A stretch of DNA of 21,398 nt from Welwitschia mirabilis (taxonomy: Eukaryota > Gnetophyta > Gnetopsida > Welwitschiales), in the NCBI GenBank assembly GCA_051453625.1, contig JBOZIK010000001.1, positions 16,893,827 to 16,915,224 on the forward strand, in the 5' to 3' direction. The position numbers were made by a program, and so were the translations under genes. Positions 1 to 10,510 of this stretch are shown piece by piece. The first letter of the stretch is position 1. The number at the start of each line of letters is the position of its first letter. The notes under the pieces are model-generated. The model did no database searches. It had not been told where the DNA came from and worked only from the letters and a program-made list of their open reading frames with translations.

Positions 1-254
1 TTAAATGTTTCTGAAAGTATATAAAAATACTTAAATGTGTAGAAACAAAATAACCTAAAAATATTTTTCAACAAAGAAGCAACAAATAAATAAAATGCAC
101 ATATTTAATAAGAGAGAGAAATGCACATATTTAATAAGAAAGAGAAAAGACAATGCACTATAAATCTTGAAATAAAATAATATGTATTAGTATTTCATCT
201 AGATTAGCAATTGAAACATATTATTTAAAATGTGTTTTTTATTTTGTTATTTCA
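1..254 (-). mobile_element. Probable 3' LTR edge of copia remnant 1
   Basis: This stretch lies directly beyond the pol stop and the purine-rich tract of the minus-strand copia remnant. On the minus strand it opens with TGAAATAAC just after that tract, which is the expected TG start of a 3' LTR. The window begins before the other LTR end, so length and terminal CA cannot be checked, and no second copy is present for comparison. The call rests on position and the TG/polypurine junction only. Confidence 0.4.
93..144 (+). repeat. Two-copy 26-bp direct repeat
   Basis: Two adjacent copies of a 26-base unit containing ATGCACATATTTAATAAG, at 93-118 and 119-144, differing mainly at one base in the GA-rich end. 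It looks like a simple local duplication inside the presumed LTR. Confidence 0.75.
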
Positions 255-265
255 TTTTTTTCCTC
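255..265 (-). other. Polypurine tract of copia remnant 1
   Basis: The minus strand reads GAGGAAAAAAA immediately before the TG that starts the presumed LTR and about 12 bases after the pol stop codon. This is the usual place of the plus-strand primer in a Ty1/copia element. Short purine runs are common in AT-rich DNA, so the call depends on its position. Confidence 0.45.
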
Positions 266-276
266 AATACTCTTCC

Positions 277-1720
277 TCACACTTTCAAGTATTTATCTTT
301 GATTTGTAGAGCTTCTGTTAATTTCTTAAACTTGTTTGTTCTGATTAGCTTTATTAATCTATCTACATTTTACCATCATGCGTTGATGTAGTAGGATTTA
401 ATAAATGCTTCTAAGTAGAGTTTTCTAATATAGTGTAATAGCTTTAACATGCTTTGTTATTTCATGAAATATTAGGCTCTTTATGAGTTTGATTAAACAC
501 TAATTATTACAATGAATAGAAATTTAGAAATTAGACTTCTTTACCTAGTTTGCTTAGAATTTGTTTGATCCATTTTAGTTTACACCATAAAATCATAGCT
601 GTGATGTATTTTCTTTAGTAGAAAAAAGTATAATTGTCTTCTATTTTTAGCTTAACCATAAAATAATGTCTCCATTAAACTAGATGATATAGCTTATGGT
701 AGCACCTCTATATTTAGGTCTAGTTTAATATAGATTTATGTAGTAAACTACTTCAATTTTCTTTTCTAAATATCATACCATATTTTGTTTTTTTAGTAAG
801 ATACTTTAATACATTTATCACTAAATTAATATATGTCATCTTCAAAGAATACATGATTCTCTAAGCTTGTTAATAGTAAATGTACTATCTAGTTTTCTGT
901 TCGTTAGATGTATTAATTTTCCTCTCAAACTATGAAATTTTATGATCTCAAAATTTTCAATTATTTCTTTATGATTTAATTTTATACTTTAATTCATTAA
1001 CTTATTGCTCATCAATAATTCTTTAATTGGCTTTTATCAAGTATTTGATTAATATTTCTTTCTTAAAAAATATTTTTATTATTTCATTGTTCTTTATTAT
1101 TAGAAATCTTTAAAAAAACTTAAGATATCTGAGGTCTAATATTTTAAATTTTTGATTAAGGGAATTCCTATCCTTTATTAATATGATGTCATCTACATGA
1201 AGTAATAGTATTACAACTGTTTTTTTATTTGTCATCTAATTTTATGTAGATATTTAAGTCTATTGATAGCATCTTGAAATATAGATCTTTCAGGAATATG
1301 TTAATATTCTTAAACCATATTCTAGCATCTTGTTTTATGCTATAAAGAAATTTTTATTTTTTTTAAAAGTAGACTATTATTTCTTAGCCTTTAATTTAAG
1401 GCTTTAAATTGCATTATGTATATTTTATCTTCAATATTTTCATTTAGGAATGAAGATTTAATATCAAACTAAGATAAATTTCAATTATATTGGATTATTA
1501 AGGAGAGTGATTTGTATAGTATGGATTTTTATTGTAGGTGAAAATGTTTCAGTCTAGTTAATTCCTTTATTCTAGATGAAACCTTTAATAATAAACCTTA
1601 TTTCATTGACTATACCATATTAGTTATATTTGATATAAATCATTTTATCTATATTCTTTGTTTCTTTGAATAGTTTTTAAGTTTGATTCTTTAAGATCCT
1701 ATCTTACTCGTTGTAGTAAA
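277..1720 (-). pseudogene. Ty1/copia pol remnant 1: reverse transcriptase and RNase H
   Basis: Degenerate minus-strand copia pol, recognised by motifs in the right order. At 1536-1553 it reads TETFSP, the ETFAP motif of copia RT. At 1412-1468 it reads DIKSSFLNENIEDKIYIM, matching DVKSAFLNG..EEE.Y. Around 1290-1350 it reads SIKQDARIWF, matching the LYGLKQAPR.WY block. At 1176-1202 it reads LHVDDIILI, the YVDD catalytic motif with both aspartates kept. RNase H follows at about 600-690 (RGATISYII, then a LSSTEAEY-like LFSTKEN). The C-terminus NVDRLIKLIRTNKFKKLTEAL at about 290-355 corresponds to the ADIFTK tail, and the TGA stop is at 277-279. The frame shifts several times and carries many stops, so it cannot be expressed as a whole. 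Integrase, protease and gag are not visible above 1720. Lineage within copia is not resolved. Confidence 0.88.
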
Positions 1721-2501
1721 AATATATCTATGCTACTCTCCTAATATTAAGATTTGGTAAGACAAGATGATCTTGAGAACACAAATTTTATGAAGTCATA
1801 CTTAAAATTTTATCAAATAAAACCTAGGACTTCCATTTAAAGTATAGACTTATTGTATTTCTTCTTAGAACTAGATGCAATAAACTACTATAAAGCAAGT
1901 GAAAAATTAAAGGCAATAAAAAGAGATTTTAAGAAAAAGAGAATAGAAGCAAAAAGAAATATTTAAGGAGATCAAAGCCTAAAGCTAGGAATGAAGCATA
2001 CTCTCAGAACTTAGCATGACCATAATATTAATGACAAGAGTTCCTACAATGAAAATATATTTGCTCCATTATTAAGCTAAAAATGTTAAACTTCATTAAA
2101 TCTTAAGCATGATGACATAATTCCATTCACTAGATAAGTGTTGATAAAGGCCTCAAGTAATTTTAGCTCTTATAGCATATCTATATAGGCATAGAAAGTA
2201 GGTAAATTCTCCAAAGGCCATAAAGCATTAGTATAAACCATAGGTTAACATGCAAACATGAAAAAATCACTCAAAAATAATATATAATATAATATACACA
2301 CTTTCTATTGAAAATATCTTATCAAAGAATCAACTACCATTTCTATGACTTATCAAAACCATTTAAAGCATGTTGTTACCCATACTTGAAATCAAGAAAT
2401 TAAATCGAAGAATACTAGTATTTTATTAAATGAAATGGGAAAAGCAATAATACATGAATAGAAAACATCAAGCTATAGCTGAAATGTCATGCTTCCCTTA
2501 A

Positions 2502-2523
2502 TGGCGACTCCATCCTAAGGGAA
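2502..2523 (+). other. Possible primer-binding-site-like motif
   Basis: TGGCGACTCCATCCTAAGGG resembles the TGGCGACTCC...GGGGA sequence that I recall just inside the 5' LTR of some plant Ty3/gypsy elements. It holds one of the few CpGs in this region. No matching LTR end or gag was recognised on either side, so this is a weak call. Confidence 0.2.
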
Positions 2524-3080
2524 TGATTTAGAAGCAAGAATGCATCAATCTTAGCATGGAGTATAATGAAATAACATGGAATAGAATTTAGCATAATAGA
2601 AAGGAAGATATTACAAAGTGAGGTGCTTGACCCTTTGTATAATAAAGGATATGCTAAGGTTTGGAATTTCTATGTTTTTTTCAGCTAGGGTTTTCACATG
2701 TAGAAGTAGTTACTTTAAAACTAAAGTTAGTGGTAGATTTTGGTACAGAGAATGACTTAACTCATACTAAAAAACAACTTGCTTCTTCATGATAAGTATA
2801 GAACATGAGTTTTGAAGTGTAATTTATTAAATGATTGACATTGTTATACATCTAATAGGCATTGCTAGCATTTTATATAAGAATAGTTCCTTCTTTTTGA
2901 ATGTACACCAAAGTATAGTTAAAAGCCTAAAAATGTCATTAGGAAAAGGATTAAATCAAATATGACATTAAAAAGAGCATAATAAAAATTTTATGATTAT
3001 AGTAGTTAAATTACTATTTTTACTTAAATAAATTAGCCTAAAATACTCAAAATAAATGATAAATTTCACATGTTAACACA

Positions 3081-3113
3081 CCCCTAACCAATATTTTTCT
3101 AGTTCCTTAGGGG
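3081..3113. repeat. Short perfect inverted repeat (7-bp arms)
   Basis: CCCCTAA at 3081-3087 and its perfect complement TTAGGGG at 3107-3113 are separated by 19 bases. In this AT-rich context two matching G+C-rich arms stand out, but nothing around them shows a function and a T-run does not follow directly. Confidence 0.4.
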
Positions 3114-4632
3114 AAAAAATGATAAAAAATGAGTAACATACAAAAATTTATAATTGAAAAAAATTCAAGCATAATGTGAAAATGATAAAAACTTGAAAAA
3201 GTTTAACCAATTTTTTAAAAAATAAGATATTAAAAATAATATTAAAGTGCAAATGCCCTATTCCCTAATCAAAGTTAAGATTTATCCTTAATGTTTGAAA
3301 AGATAGAAAAATAGATGTAGGTTTTGATAACAACTTAATAAAAACATTAGGAGAGATATGATTTAGTTCATGTTATTTTATCAAAAATAGAAAAACTACA
3401 AGAAAAATAATGCAAAACAAAACTACAATGCATAAGAGAAGAAAAAATAAAAATCCTAAAAGATGCATAATGTAAAATAAAATTTAATAAGAGATGGTTA
3501 AGTAAAGAGGCTTTACAAATAATTGTTATAGATGAAAGTGTAGAGGATAAGGAAATATAAATAGTTAAAGGGAGAAAGATGAAAAAGAATATGATAATTA
3601 AGTGAAAAAATGAGATGGAAAATGAATAAAGATTATTACAATTTACTTCTATAAAAGATTATGACATGCCAGTAACTTAAGATGATTATAAGAAACAAAA
3701 GAAAATGCACTTGTAAGAAACAAAATAAAAGTATCTCCTTCGATAAGAGAGAAAAGGATCTTTATAGATAGATAAACAAAGGCACATATCTTAAGATCAT
3801 AAGATCACATGATTTAGCATTAATAAGTGGGATGAGTAATAAGTGACATTGGAGTATAAAAAGAAATCACATTTATGACTCATGCACCTAAGTAGGGTGA
3901 GTAATCTTCTTGATTTAGTTAGCAAGTTTAATTACATGGATCATTTCCTTATGTTAGATCTTTTTAATCCTTCATAGAATCATAAGTAAGTTTAATTCAT
4001 TCAAGACGTGCATCAAAAGAATAAATGCATAAATATCAAAATTAGCATGTGGCATAATGAGATAAACTCTTCAATTCCAATGAATAAAATAATAAGTATG
4101 CTATGAACAAAGTACCCTTATACATCTCAAGAACATAAAAGTCATGGTAGAGTAAATCTACTTATTTATCATTCTTGGTTCTAGGTAAGAGTGCATGTAC
4201 TTGTTTAAATGCTTATTTATTTCAAAATACATAAAATCTATCAATTACGTATCATAAGTAAGAAAATATTTATTCATAATATAGTAACTCTATCACATTT
4301 ACCAAGAATCTAAATGAGTATAAAAAATAAGAAAGTAAAATATATTATTATGTCCTCTTGAAAGCTCTAATTATTTTATCATGTGATTTTAATTCCTCAC
4401 ATAATGGGATTATCTAATTCTAAATGTTTGGATAGGTTTTCTCATAAAGACACTTTAACATAATTTTTTATTATTTTCATGGTAAATTATAAAGATTACA
4501 AACCAATATTAATTTTTAAATGACATCTTATGTGACAAGGAACTTAAATAAGGATAGTTATTCATTTGACATAAAGCTTAACATGCTTATTATTCAAGTA
4601 AATAAGGTTTAAAAAATATGGAATATGATAGA

Positions 4633-5012
4633 AACATCTCATCAAGTTCACATAAAGAGCTCCTCTTAAGCATCCAACTTCAAGATCTCATCCTTTCCAT
4701 TCTCAACTCTAACTCTGAAGGCATACTTTTTATCTAAGTAGTTAATATTATTTATATAAATTTCTTAATTTTATAGATTTGATGCTTACATATTCCCATA
4801 TGCAATAGGGTCTAGTCATTACCCGTAAAATAACTCTCTTAAAATATCTCTCACATACCTCAAAAGTATTTACCATTTTACACACATATACTTATATTTA
4901 TTTACATACATCATAAGAATATAATTCTTTGTCTCTTTTACACATATACTTTCTCCCACTTTCTAACTCTTAACAATGATAAATATCCTCCTATGATGTC
5001 CTAAATCATACA
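4633..5012 (-). mobile_element. LTR fragment (U3-R part) related to the copia-2 LTR
   Basis: About 170 bases at 4633-4805 align by eye with 9070-9235 of the complete LTR further right. They share GAGCTCCTCTTAAG/AGATCTCCTCTTAAG, CCATTCT..AA..CCAACTC-like stretches and the TATA region. On the minus strand the piece probably starts with TG at 5012, directly after a polypurine tract (5013-5021). The lower end, where a U5 and terminal CA should lie, was not found. It could be a truncated solo LTR or the 3' LTR of a separate, mostly lost element. Confidence 0.6.
4749..4758 (-). promoter_or_regulatory. LTR TATA box (copy 1)
   Basis: The minus strand reads TATATAAATA. The same box with the same flanks (AATTTATATAAATAA) occurs at the corresponding position of the other LTR (9181-9190), supporting a conserved retroelement core promoter. 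Confidence 0.55.
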
Positions 5013-5021
5013 TCCTCTCTT
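5013..5021 (-). other. Polypurine tract before the LTR fragment
   Basis: The minus strand reads AAGAGAGGA immediately before TGTATGATTTAGG, the likely LTR start. The preceding minus-strand sequence (about 5022-5328) reads like the tail of a polyprotein (for example ILEDDIIFKRG), but is too degraded to name. Confidence 0.4.
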
Positions 5022-5328
5022 AAAAATGATATCATCCTCAAGAATGAGGAATTATTATTGTAGCACCAACTTCATCATTAAAAAATTGTAACTTCACACA
5101 TGAAGGGAGGATGAAGGAAGGATGTCCTTGAAAAACATGAGATTCTTCTCTTCATCATGTGCTGAATCATTCATAGTTACTATACCTTTCATGATCTACA
5201 TGTTATTAAATACAAAAAGAAAAATCTGTTTTGGTGGAATTTCTCCTTGTCATTATTTTAAGTCATTGAAGTATCCTATTCTAAGTCATGCTATTTTGCT
5301 TTAGCATAATATTTATACAAGATATTTT
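5022..5328 (-). other. Unassigned stretch, possible polyprotein tail
   Basis: Between the polypurine tract and the next LTR piece, a minus-strand frame can be read with few stops, but no diagnostic domain is visible. The small + strand open frames here look like chance openings in AT-rich DNA. Position suggests the 3' end of an element whose LTR is the 4633-5012 piece. Confidence 0.3.
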
Positions 5329-5515
5329 AATTAAGAATGGAAGAGCAAGAGAAACAAAGCAATATTTTTTACAAAATGCAAATTTTGTTTCCCCTCTTTA
5401 TTACACTAAAGAGCTTACTTTTAAAGAAAAGCATACCACTAGGGTTTCACTAGGATTTATACACTCCCCTAGGCATGTAATGATGATGTGCATTACAAGC
5501 CTTAGCTTTTGCCAT
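5329..5515 (-). mobile_element. Partial LTR (U5 end), 3' side of copia remnant 2
   Basis: This piece aligns with 8433-8620 of the right LTR: both begin TTAAGAATG.AAGAGC, then share CAAAATG.AAATTTT, TTACACTAAAGA.CTTACTTTTAAAG and CCTAGGCATGT. Its position below the pol stop (5818) and its orientation fit the outer end of the 3' LTR. However, similarity stops near 5515, so only about 190 of some 820 bases are matched. The rest of this LTR (5516-5817) is either replaced or too diverged to recognise. Confidence 0.7.
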
Positions 5516-5817
5516 CTTAACGTGGGAATGTTCTTTCTTCCAAAGGAAAACTCTACTACCTAGAGAAAAACCTTGGGAATGTAGCCTATAACAAAACCTC
5601 CTTAGAGGAGTTTCTATATGAGAAAACCACTTCATTTCAAAAGTAGTCAATTTAGTACTACATATCCCATAGTAGATAGGACTATCATGTGTATTATACA
5701 TCTTGGAATGCTAAGAAAAAGTTATAATTTACATCCCCTAGTACTATAATTAAGAGTAAATTTAAATAGAGATTCAAATATCAAATGAAGTCATAAGAGA
5801 GAAAAAATGATTCTAAA
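5516..5817. other. Unmatched spacer between LTR piece and pol end
   Basis: In a complete element this would be U3/R of the 3' LTR plus the polypurine tract. I see no match to the right LTR and no TATA box in the expected place. Open frames on both strands here show no recognisable domain. Confidence 0.35.
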
Positions 5818-8130
5818 TCAACTCATTATCGATCCAATTCTAGATTGGAAGTGTTAGAAGTTCTTTTAATCAAGTGATTTTGTAAGTATATCAATAATTT
5901 TCTCTATCATTAGATATTATATAGGTATAATAACTTCATTTTATATGAACTCCTTAATTTTATGAATTTCAAAACAAAAGTGTTTTATCTTATCACATGG
6001 AATTGAATCTTTTACTATGCAAATTATTAACTAATTATTGATGAAGAATTCTATTTCTTTAGTTTTAAATTTAATACTTAAAATAATTTTTCTAATCATT
6101 TAAGTTCTCACATGTCTTCAAAGTAGTTGTATATTCTATCTTAGCAAAAGATCACACTATAATCCCCAAGATAGGGGCAATGTCTCCAAGAACATGATAT
6201 AGCTTAATGTTGATAATGAAGTATCAATTTCTATAGAAAAATTAGAATTAAAGTATACCTTTACATTGAATTTAGAGTTTATTTTATAGGTTAGACCTAA
6301 ATATTTAGTATTCTTTATATATTTGAGTACTCCTTTTGCAATATTCAGATGAGTAACCTTAGACATAGAAAGATATCTTGATAGTACACTAATAACATAT
6401 GATATGTTTGGTGTAGTAATGGTTAAGTAAATTAGACTCCCCAATATTCTTATATATTCATGTTTATTTAAAAGTTTTAAGTCTTCATCAGTTGATATCT
6501 TGACATTTTTTCCAAAGATGTCACAACTTCTTTTTTATTCTCTAGTTTAAAATTCTAGATTAGAACTTTGATGTACTTCTTTTGTGTTAGGCATATTTCA
6601 TTCTTTTTCTTAGTGATTATACATCTAGATAAAATATCATTAATATGAGATTAAAAATTATAAATGCCTTATTTAAAGTAATTTTTATCCTTTTCACATA
6701 TTTTTCATCACCTTTGGGTATTAGCATATCATTTGCATACATTACTATATATGTAGATTTATATCCATTAGATTTTATGAATAATATGATATCCACATCT
6801 TGATAATTATATAAAATTAATCCAATGAAACTTAAATAATTTTAAAGCTTAGTATACCACACTCTTGGTGCTGCTTTTAACTCAAATAGAGACTTGATCA
6901 ATGTACACACCTTATGTTCTTTAATTTTTACTTTAAACCCTTTAGTTGTATCATGTAAATTTATTGTTTTAAATATTCATGAAGAAAGGTATTTTTTATG
7001 TTTAATTAATAAAGATTTCATCCTCTTTGTACTACTAAGGAAATCAGTGTTTTAGTAATAGCCGATTTTCCTATAGGTATAAAGACTTTATTGTAATCAA
7101 TTCCTTTCTTCTATCATAGGCTATAACAGAAAGTTTAGCTATATATAATTCGAGATTATTGTTCACATTTTATTTGTTATGGAAAATCCCTTTGTTAGGT
7201 AAGGCTATTCACCATAACATAAAGTCCATCAACTCCCAAGTACTATTTTTAACAAAATTATTTTATTCTACTTACATAAATTTTATCCAATGATTATGTT
7301 GAATGAAATCCTTAAATGAGGTTGGCTCATCATCAAAGTTTAAGTAGATCTTGACATCATTGTTATTATTAAATGTATGTGAGCCATGTCTAGTTCAAGT
7401 TTAGAAGGTAGATTGTAGTTAAGTAGAATCCCTTGAATTGCTACCAGCACCATGATCAACTATGCTAGGATCACTAAATTACTCATTTCTTATAGGTTGC
7501 AAAGTAAAAGTACCAATATAAGAAATTAAAGCTTTACTATTAACCAAATCCTCCCCTTAACCATAGAACATTAAGCATGTAATATGGTTATAGGATTAGA
7601 GAAAGGATAAAGCTTCAAAGGCTTAAGTTGAGAATCATTATTTGAAGTCTTTGTAAAGATAACATCATGAGAAACAATGATCTTATAATGCTATAAAATA
7701 TGCACTTGTTAATCCTTTTGGTTGATTAAATATCCCACCAAGATACTAATGCAAGGATGTGCTTCAAATTTGTCACAATGNNNNNNNNNNNNNNNNNNNN
7801 NNNNNNNNNNNNNNNNNNNNNNNNNNNNNNNNNNNNNNNNNNNNNNNNNNNNNNNNNNNNNNNNNNNNNNNNNNNNNNNNTCACTTAGGATATGGACATA
7901 GCACTTGCAACTAACAACAAAAAATGGTATAACTTCAACTTATACAAGTATTACTTTTCAATTGAAGATACTCCATTTTTATCATATGAACCAATATAAT
8001 TATTAAGATTTACTAGTATGTTCACTGCTTCACCCCAAAGATAGGCCTGCAACCACTAAAATGCATCATAGAACATGTTATATCCATGATTTACTTCATA
8101 TAATCCAAATTATAATGGAATAGATTCTAG
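5818..8130 (-). pseudogene. Ty1/copia pol remnant 2: integrase end, RT, RNase H
   Basis: Minus-strand copia pol, better kept than remnant 1. Integrase: YLWGEAVNILVNL at about 8000-8080 (FWGEAVNTAVYL), then HPCISILVGYL...KIIVSHDVIF at about 7640-7770. RT: NSTWELMD near 7230-7250, AKL near 7140, GIDYNKVFIPI near 7080-7110, a KNTFLHEYLK block near 6970-7000, VCTLIKSLFELKAAPRVWYT near 6860-6915, and YANDML at 6725-6742, where the catalytic YVDD has become Y-A-N-D. RNase H: GSLIYLTITTPNISYVISVL from about 6441. The usual SDSD motif reads NSN (asparagines at codons 6247-6249 and 6241-6243). The ADIFTK-type tail IIDILTKSL lies near 5880-5905 and the stop is at 5818-5820. Stops and frameshifts make it inactive. 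Protease and most of gag are missing. Confidence 0.92.
7781..7880. other. Assembly gap 1 (100 N)
   Basis: A 100-N run falls inside the copia-2 integrase. The minus-strand frame reads YVHILS just before it and HCDKFEAHPC just after it. In the family, V-H-I/V-P and the following K-L/F lie about six residues apart, so little or no sequence seems to be missing. Confidence 0.95.
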
Positions 8131-8416
8131 GGAGATACTCTTAGAGCTTATGCTTGCATATAATTCATCAAATCTAAATAACAAACTTTGGATATTTTAA
8201 AGATGTTTAAAGCTAACGTAGACAAGTAAGCATACTATAGAATTTAAAGTTTTCACTCATATAATAATGGCAAGTACATATCTCTTGAGTTCAAATACTT
8301 TATCACTTCTAGAGGAATTCAACATTTGAAAGCCTTCCTAGGGATAACCTAATAAAATGGCATATTTGAAGCACTTAAAGGCATGCAAGATTTAAGAGTT
8401 TCAAGAATCTTATCTT
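8131..8416 (-). other. Remainder of copia-2 interior (gag/protease mostly deleted)
   Basis: Only about 290 bases separate the integrase remnant from the primer binding site, whereas gag, protease and the integrase N-terminus normally take well over 2 kb. No zinc knuckle, protease motif or HHCC region was seen. The minus strand next to the primer binding site reads ATGCCTTTAAGTGCTTCAAA, which could be a gag start, but this is not secure. Confidence 0.4.
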
Positions 8417-8430
8417 GAGCTCTAGTACCA
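8417..8430 (-). other. Primer binding site of copia remnant 2 (initiator Met tRNA type)
   Basis: The minus strand reads TGGTACTAGAGCTC. The typical plant copia site complementary to initiator methionine tRNA is TGGTATCAGAGC, so 10 of its 12 bases match. It lies two bases inside the CA end of the right LTR, exactly where reverse transcription would be primed. This fixes the orientation and one LTR boundary. Confidence 0.85.
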
Positions 8431-8432
8431 CT

Positions 8433-9256
8433 TGTTAAGAATGCAAGAGCTAAGAAAACAAAATAAGATTTTTCCCAAAATGAAAATTTTATTTTACCTT
8501 TATATTACACTAAAGAACTTACTTTTAAAGGTAAGTACATCATTAGGGTTTTACTAGTATTTACATGCTTTCCTAGGCATGTGACCTGGTATGCATTATA
8601 ATCCTAAGCACTTTCTTACTAGAGATAATCTTCTTTAATAATTCTTAATCCATACGTATGAACTTTTCTCACTTTCGTTTTACTTGTTTGAATGCTTATG
8701 AGTTTTCTTCATTTGCTTTCTAATATCTTAAAAAGACATGAATTCCTAGTAAATTTTTAATATCAATGGATGTAGAGCTAATGCAATGAAAATCCAAAGA
8801 ACACTTTTGGGATTATGTATTTAGTAAGGAACAAAAAAAAAAAAAGGAAGAAATATGCAAGGAAAAAAGTATTAGAGACAATGAAATAATCACTTTGTAT
8901 TAATGTTTTAAAAGATATAAGATTATAGACTAGAACCGCAATTGACATAACTATTAAGATATCTCCTCAATAGTGGCCTCTAAAAGCCTCACTTTAACTT
9001 TTACTACTTTGACTCCTTTGATGATTGGTAGTATTCAAGAGAAAATATAAGCTAATCAAGATCTTACATAAGAAACCATCTTCTTAAGTTCCCTTAAAGA
9101 TCTCCTCTTAAGAAGATCTTACATTTCTCCATTCTTAATACCAACTCCCAAAGCATACTCTTCATCTTAATGCTTACTCTTATTTATATAAATTTACTAA
9201 TCTTCTTAATTTATCTCTTACGTATTCCTATCATTATGTGTAAGAGAACCTACACA
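8433..9256 (-). mobile_element. 5' LTR of copia remnant 2
   Basis: On the minus strand the LTR ends ...ATTCTTAACA, two bases before the primer binding site, and contains a TATA box about 70 bases from its likely start. The inner end matches the partial LTR at 5329-5515; the outer part matches the LTR fragment at 4633-4805. The start is uncertain: TGTGTAGG at 9256 is a good candidate (length about 824), but the related copy carries some 250 bases upstream of its TATA box, so the true LTR could run past the adjoining microsatellite. A 13-base A run lies at 8833-8845. Similarity to two separated partners is unusual (see findings). Confidence 0.75.
9181..9190 (-). promoter_or_regulatory. LTR TATA box (copy 2)
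   Basis: The minus strand reads TATATAAATA within AATTTATATAAATAA, shared with the other LTR copy at 4749-4758. The R region would start roughly 30 bases further along the minus strand; the R-like sequence is also shared between the two copies. Confidence 0.55.
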
Positions 9257-9258
9257 TT

Positions 9259-9277
9259 TATTATTATAATATAATAT

Positions 9278-9314
<37 letters not shown>
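9259..9314 (+). repeat. AAT/TAA microsatellite
   Basis: An imperfect start (TTATTATAATATAATATTAT) leads into an almost pure run of AAT repeats to 9314. It sits right at the presumed outer end of the copia-2 LTR. Confidence 0.95.
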
Positions 9315-9315
<1 letters not shown>

Positions 9316-10339
9316 ATTCTTATAAGATGCTTCAACATTAGTAAAGAAGATGCTATGTTGAAATTGCCACTCCAAAATCATCCTAAAATCCTCATCTTGC
9401 ATATCCTAATTTTAAAACCCTCTAATTATTCAATTACATTTTGACTCCATTTAATAATTAAATAATTTCTCAAGAAAATAAATTAGCAGGATTGAGATAC
9501 AAACTCTATTTTTAAAATTTTTTTCTTAAGCAACATGGATTTATGTTTCTATGTCAAAGTCAACTTACTATTATTACATTAGAGCTTATAAACGAAAAAG
9601 GCAAATGAAAAATGCAAAGGCCTAGTTTTTATAGTTTATTTATTTATAAATATGTTTATAATATGTTATAGGTTAGTTTTCTAAATGTTAATAGAATAAT
9701 ACTCCTTTTTAAAGAAAATTAATTCATACAAAATTATAAAAATTAAGCTTTTGCATTTGCATTATACGAGTTATTATATCTATACTAAAGAAAAAGTATG
9801 AAGAAGAGAATTAAGATTAAAACTTTAAATATTATAAGTGGCATATTAAATTTAAAACTTTAAGTAACTATATCTTCTTTAAAAAGTAAAACTATCAGGA
9901 GTGATCATGATTTACATATGCTTAAGACTTTATAATGTGCTAAGTAGGAAATAAAAATATTGATAATTATAATCTCTTAAATTTAATATTAATGGTTCAT
10001 TAATTGAACTATCATCCCTTTTACTATGTAATTTATGCTGACTAGATACACTCTAAAATATAAACAATATTCTCTATCACATCCTCTTAGTTTATATTGT
10101 GTATCATTAGTATGTATGTAAAGGAATGACTATGGTTATGTCATTATTATTTTTAAGGAATGTTTGATTGTTATCATTTATGATCCATGCTTTCATAGTA
10201 CATAATTAAAATAATTCCATTTTATTATTATATATACACATGTTTTCTATTTTCTTTTCTCTTAAACCAAAAATAAAATAAAAGGAAGATTGCAATATTG
10301 ATATTATTAACTATTAAATGATAGTTTTGTTGTGGAATA
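9315..10339. other. Gene-free AT-rich stretch
   Basis: No open frame with a recognisable motif, no RNA gene and no clear LTR end. A low-complexity line around 9450-9470 (AATAATTAAATAATTTCTCA) resembles sequence common in plant repeats. Two AAACTTTAA-containing blocks near 9815-9870 are similar to each other over about 25 bases. Confidence 0.5.
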
Positions 10340-10344
10340 CTTTA

Positions 10345-10510
10345 TTATTTAGGAGTTCATGAATTTGAAAGTTTGAATTATTTAATTAGTACACTATGAG
10401 GCCTTATGCATAATCAAATCATTTATTTGGATAATTATGGTGGCTAAACTTCTAAGAGGAAGTTTGGTCATAAAAATTTTTGAATTTCGCATATTCTTAA
10501 TAACATTTAT
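10345..10510 (+). mobile_element. SINE-like element, copy 1
   Basis: This segment aligns with 11731-11860: both have TTTGAAT, then CTATGAGG, AAATCATTT, a GGTGATTGTGGT-like block, ACTTCTA.G.GGAG and TTTTTGAA-like ends, in that order. The tRNA-like head is hardly visible in this copy, so its assignment depends on copy 2. Confidence 0.4.

Larger units (their letters stand above)
1721..4632. other. Gene-free stretch, A-rich + strand, no assignable element
   Basis: No convincing open frame, RNA gene or protein motif was found. From about 1750 to 4100 the + strand is visibly A-rich, opposite to the flanking minus-strand copia pieces where the + strand is T-rich. Retroelement coding strands tend to be A-rich, so this may be a very old element on the + strand. 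Near 3500-3700 a + frame reads for some distance with only scattered stops, but it shows no family motif. A TGGCGACTCC motif at 2502-2511 is listed separately. Confidence 0.5.

Noticed and set aside
93-144. LTR terminal or regulatory repeat
   Set aside because: It is only a two-copy 26-bp tandem duplication, with no sign of function.
5122-5701. Three small open frames (5122-5304 +, 5288-5563 +, 5450-5701 -)
   Set aside because: No domain, signal or codon pattern supports them, and they overlap one another and the LTR piece. They look like chance openings.
8833-8845. Poly(A) tail of a retroposed gene
   Set aside because: The run lies inside the copia-2 LTR and no gene precedes it.
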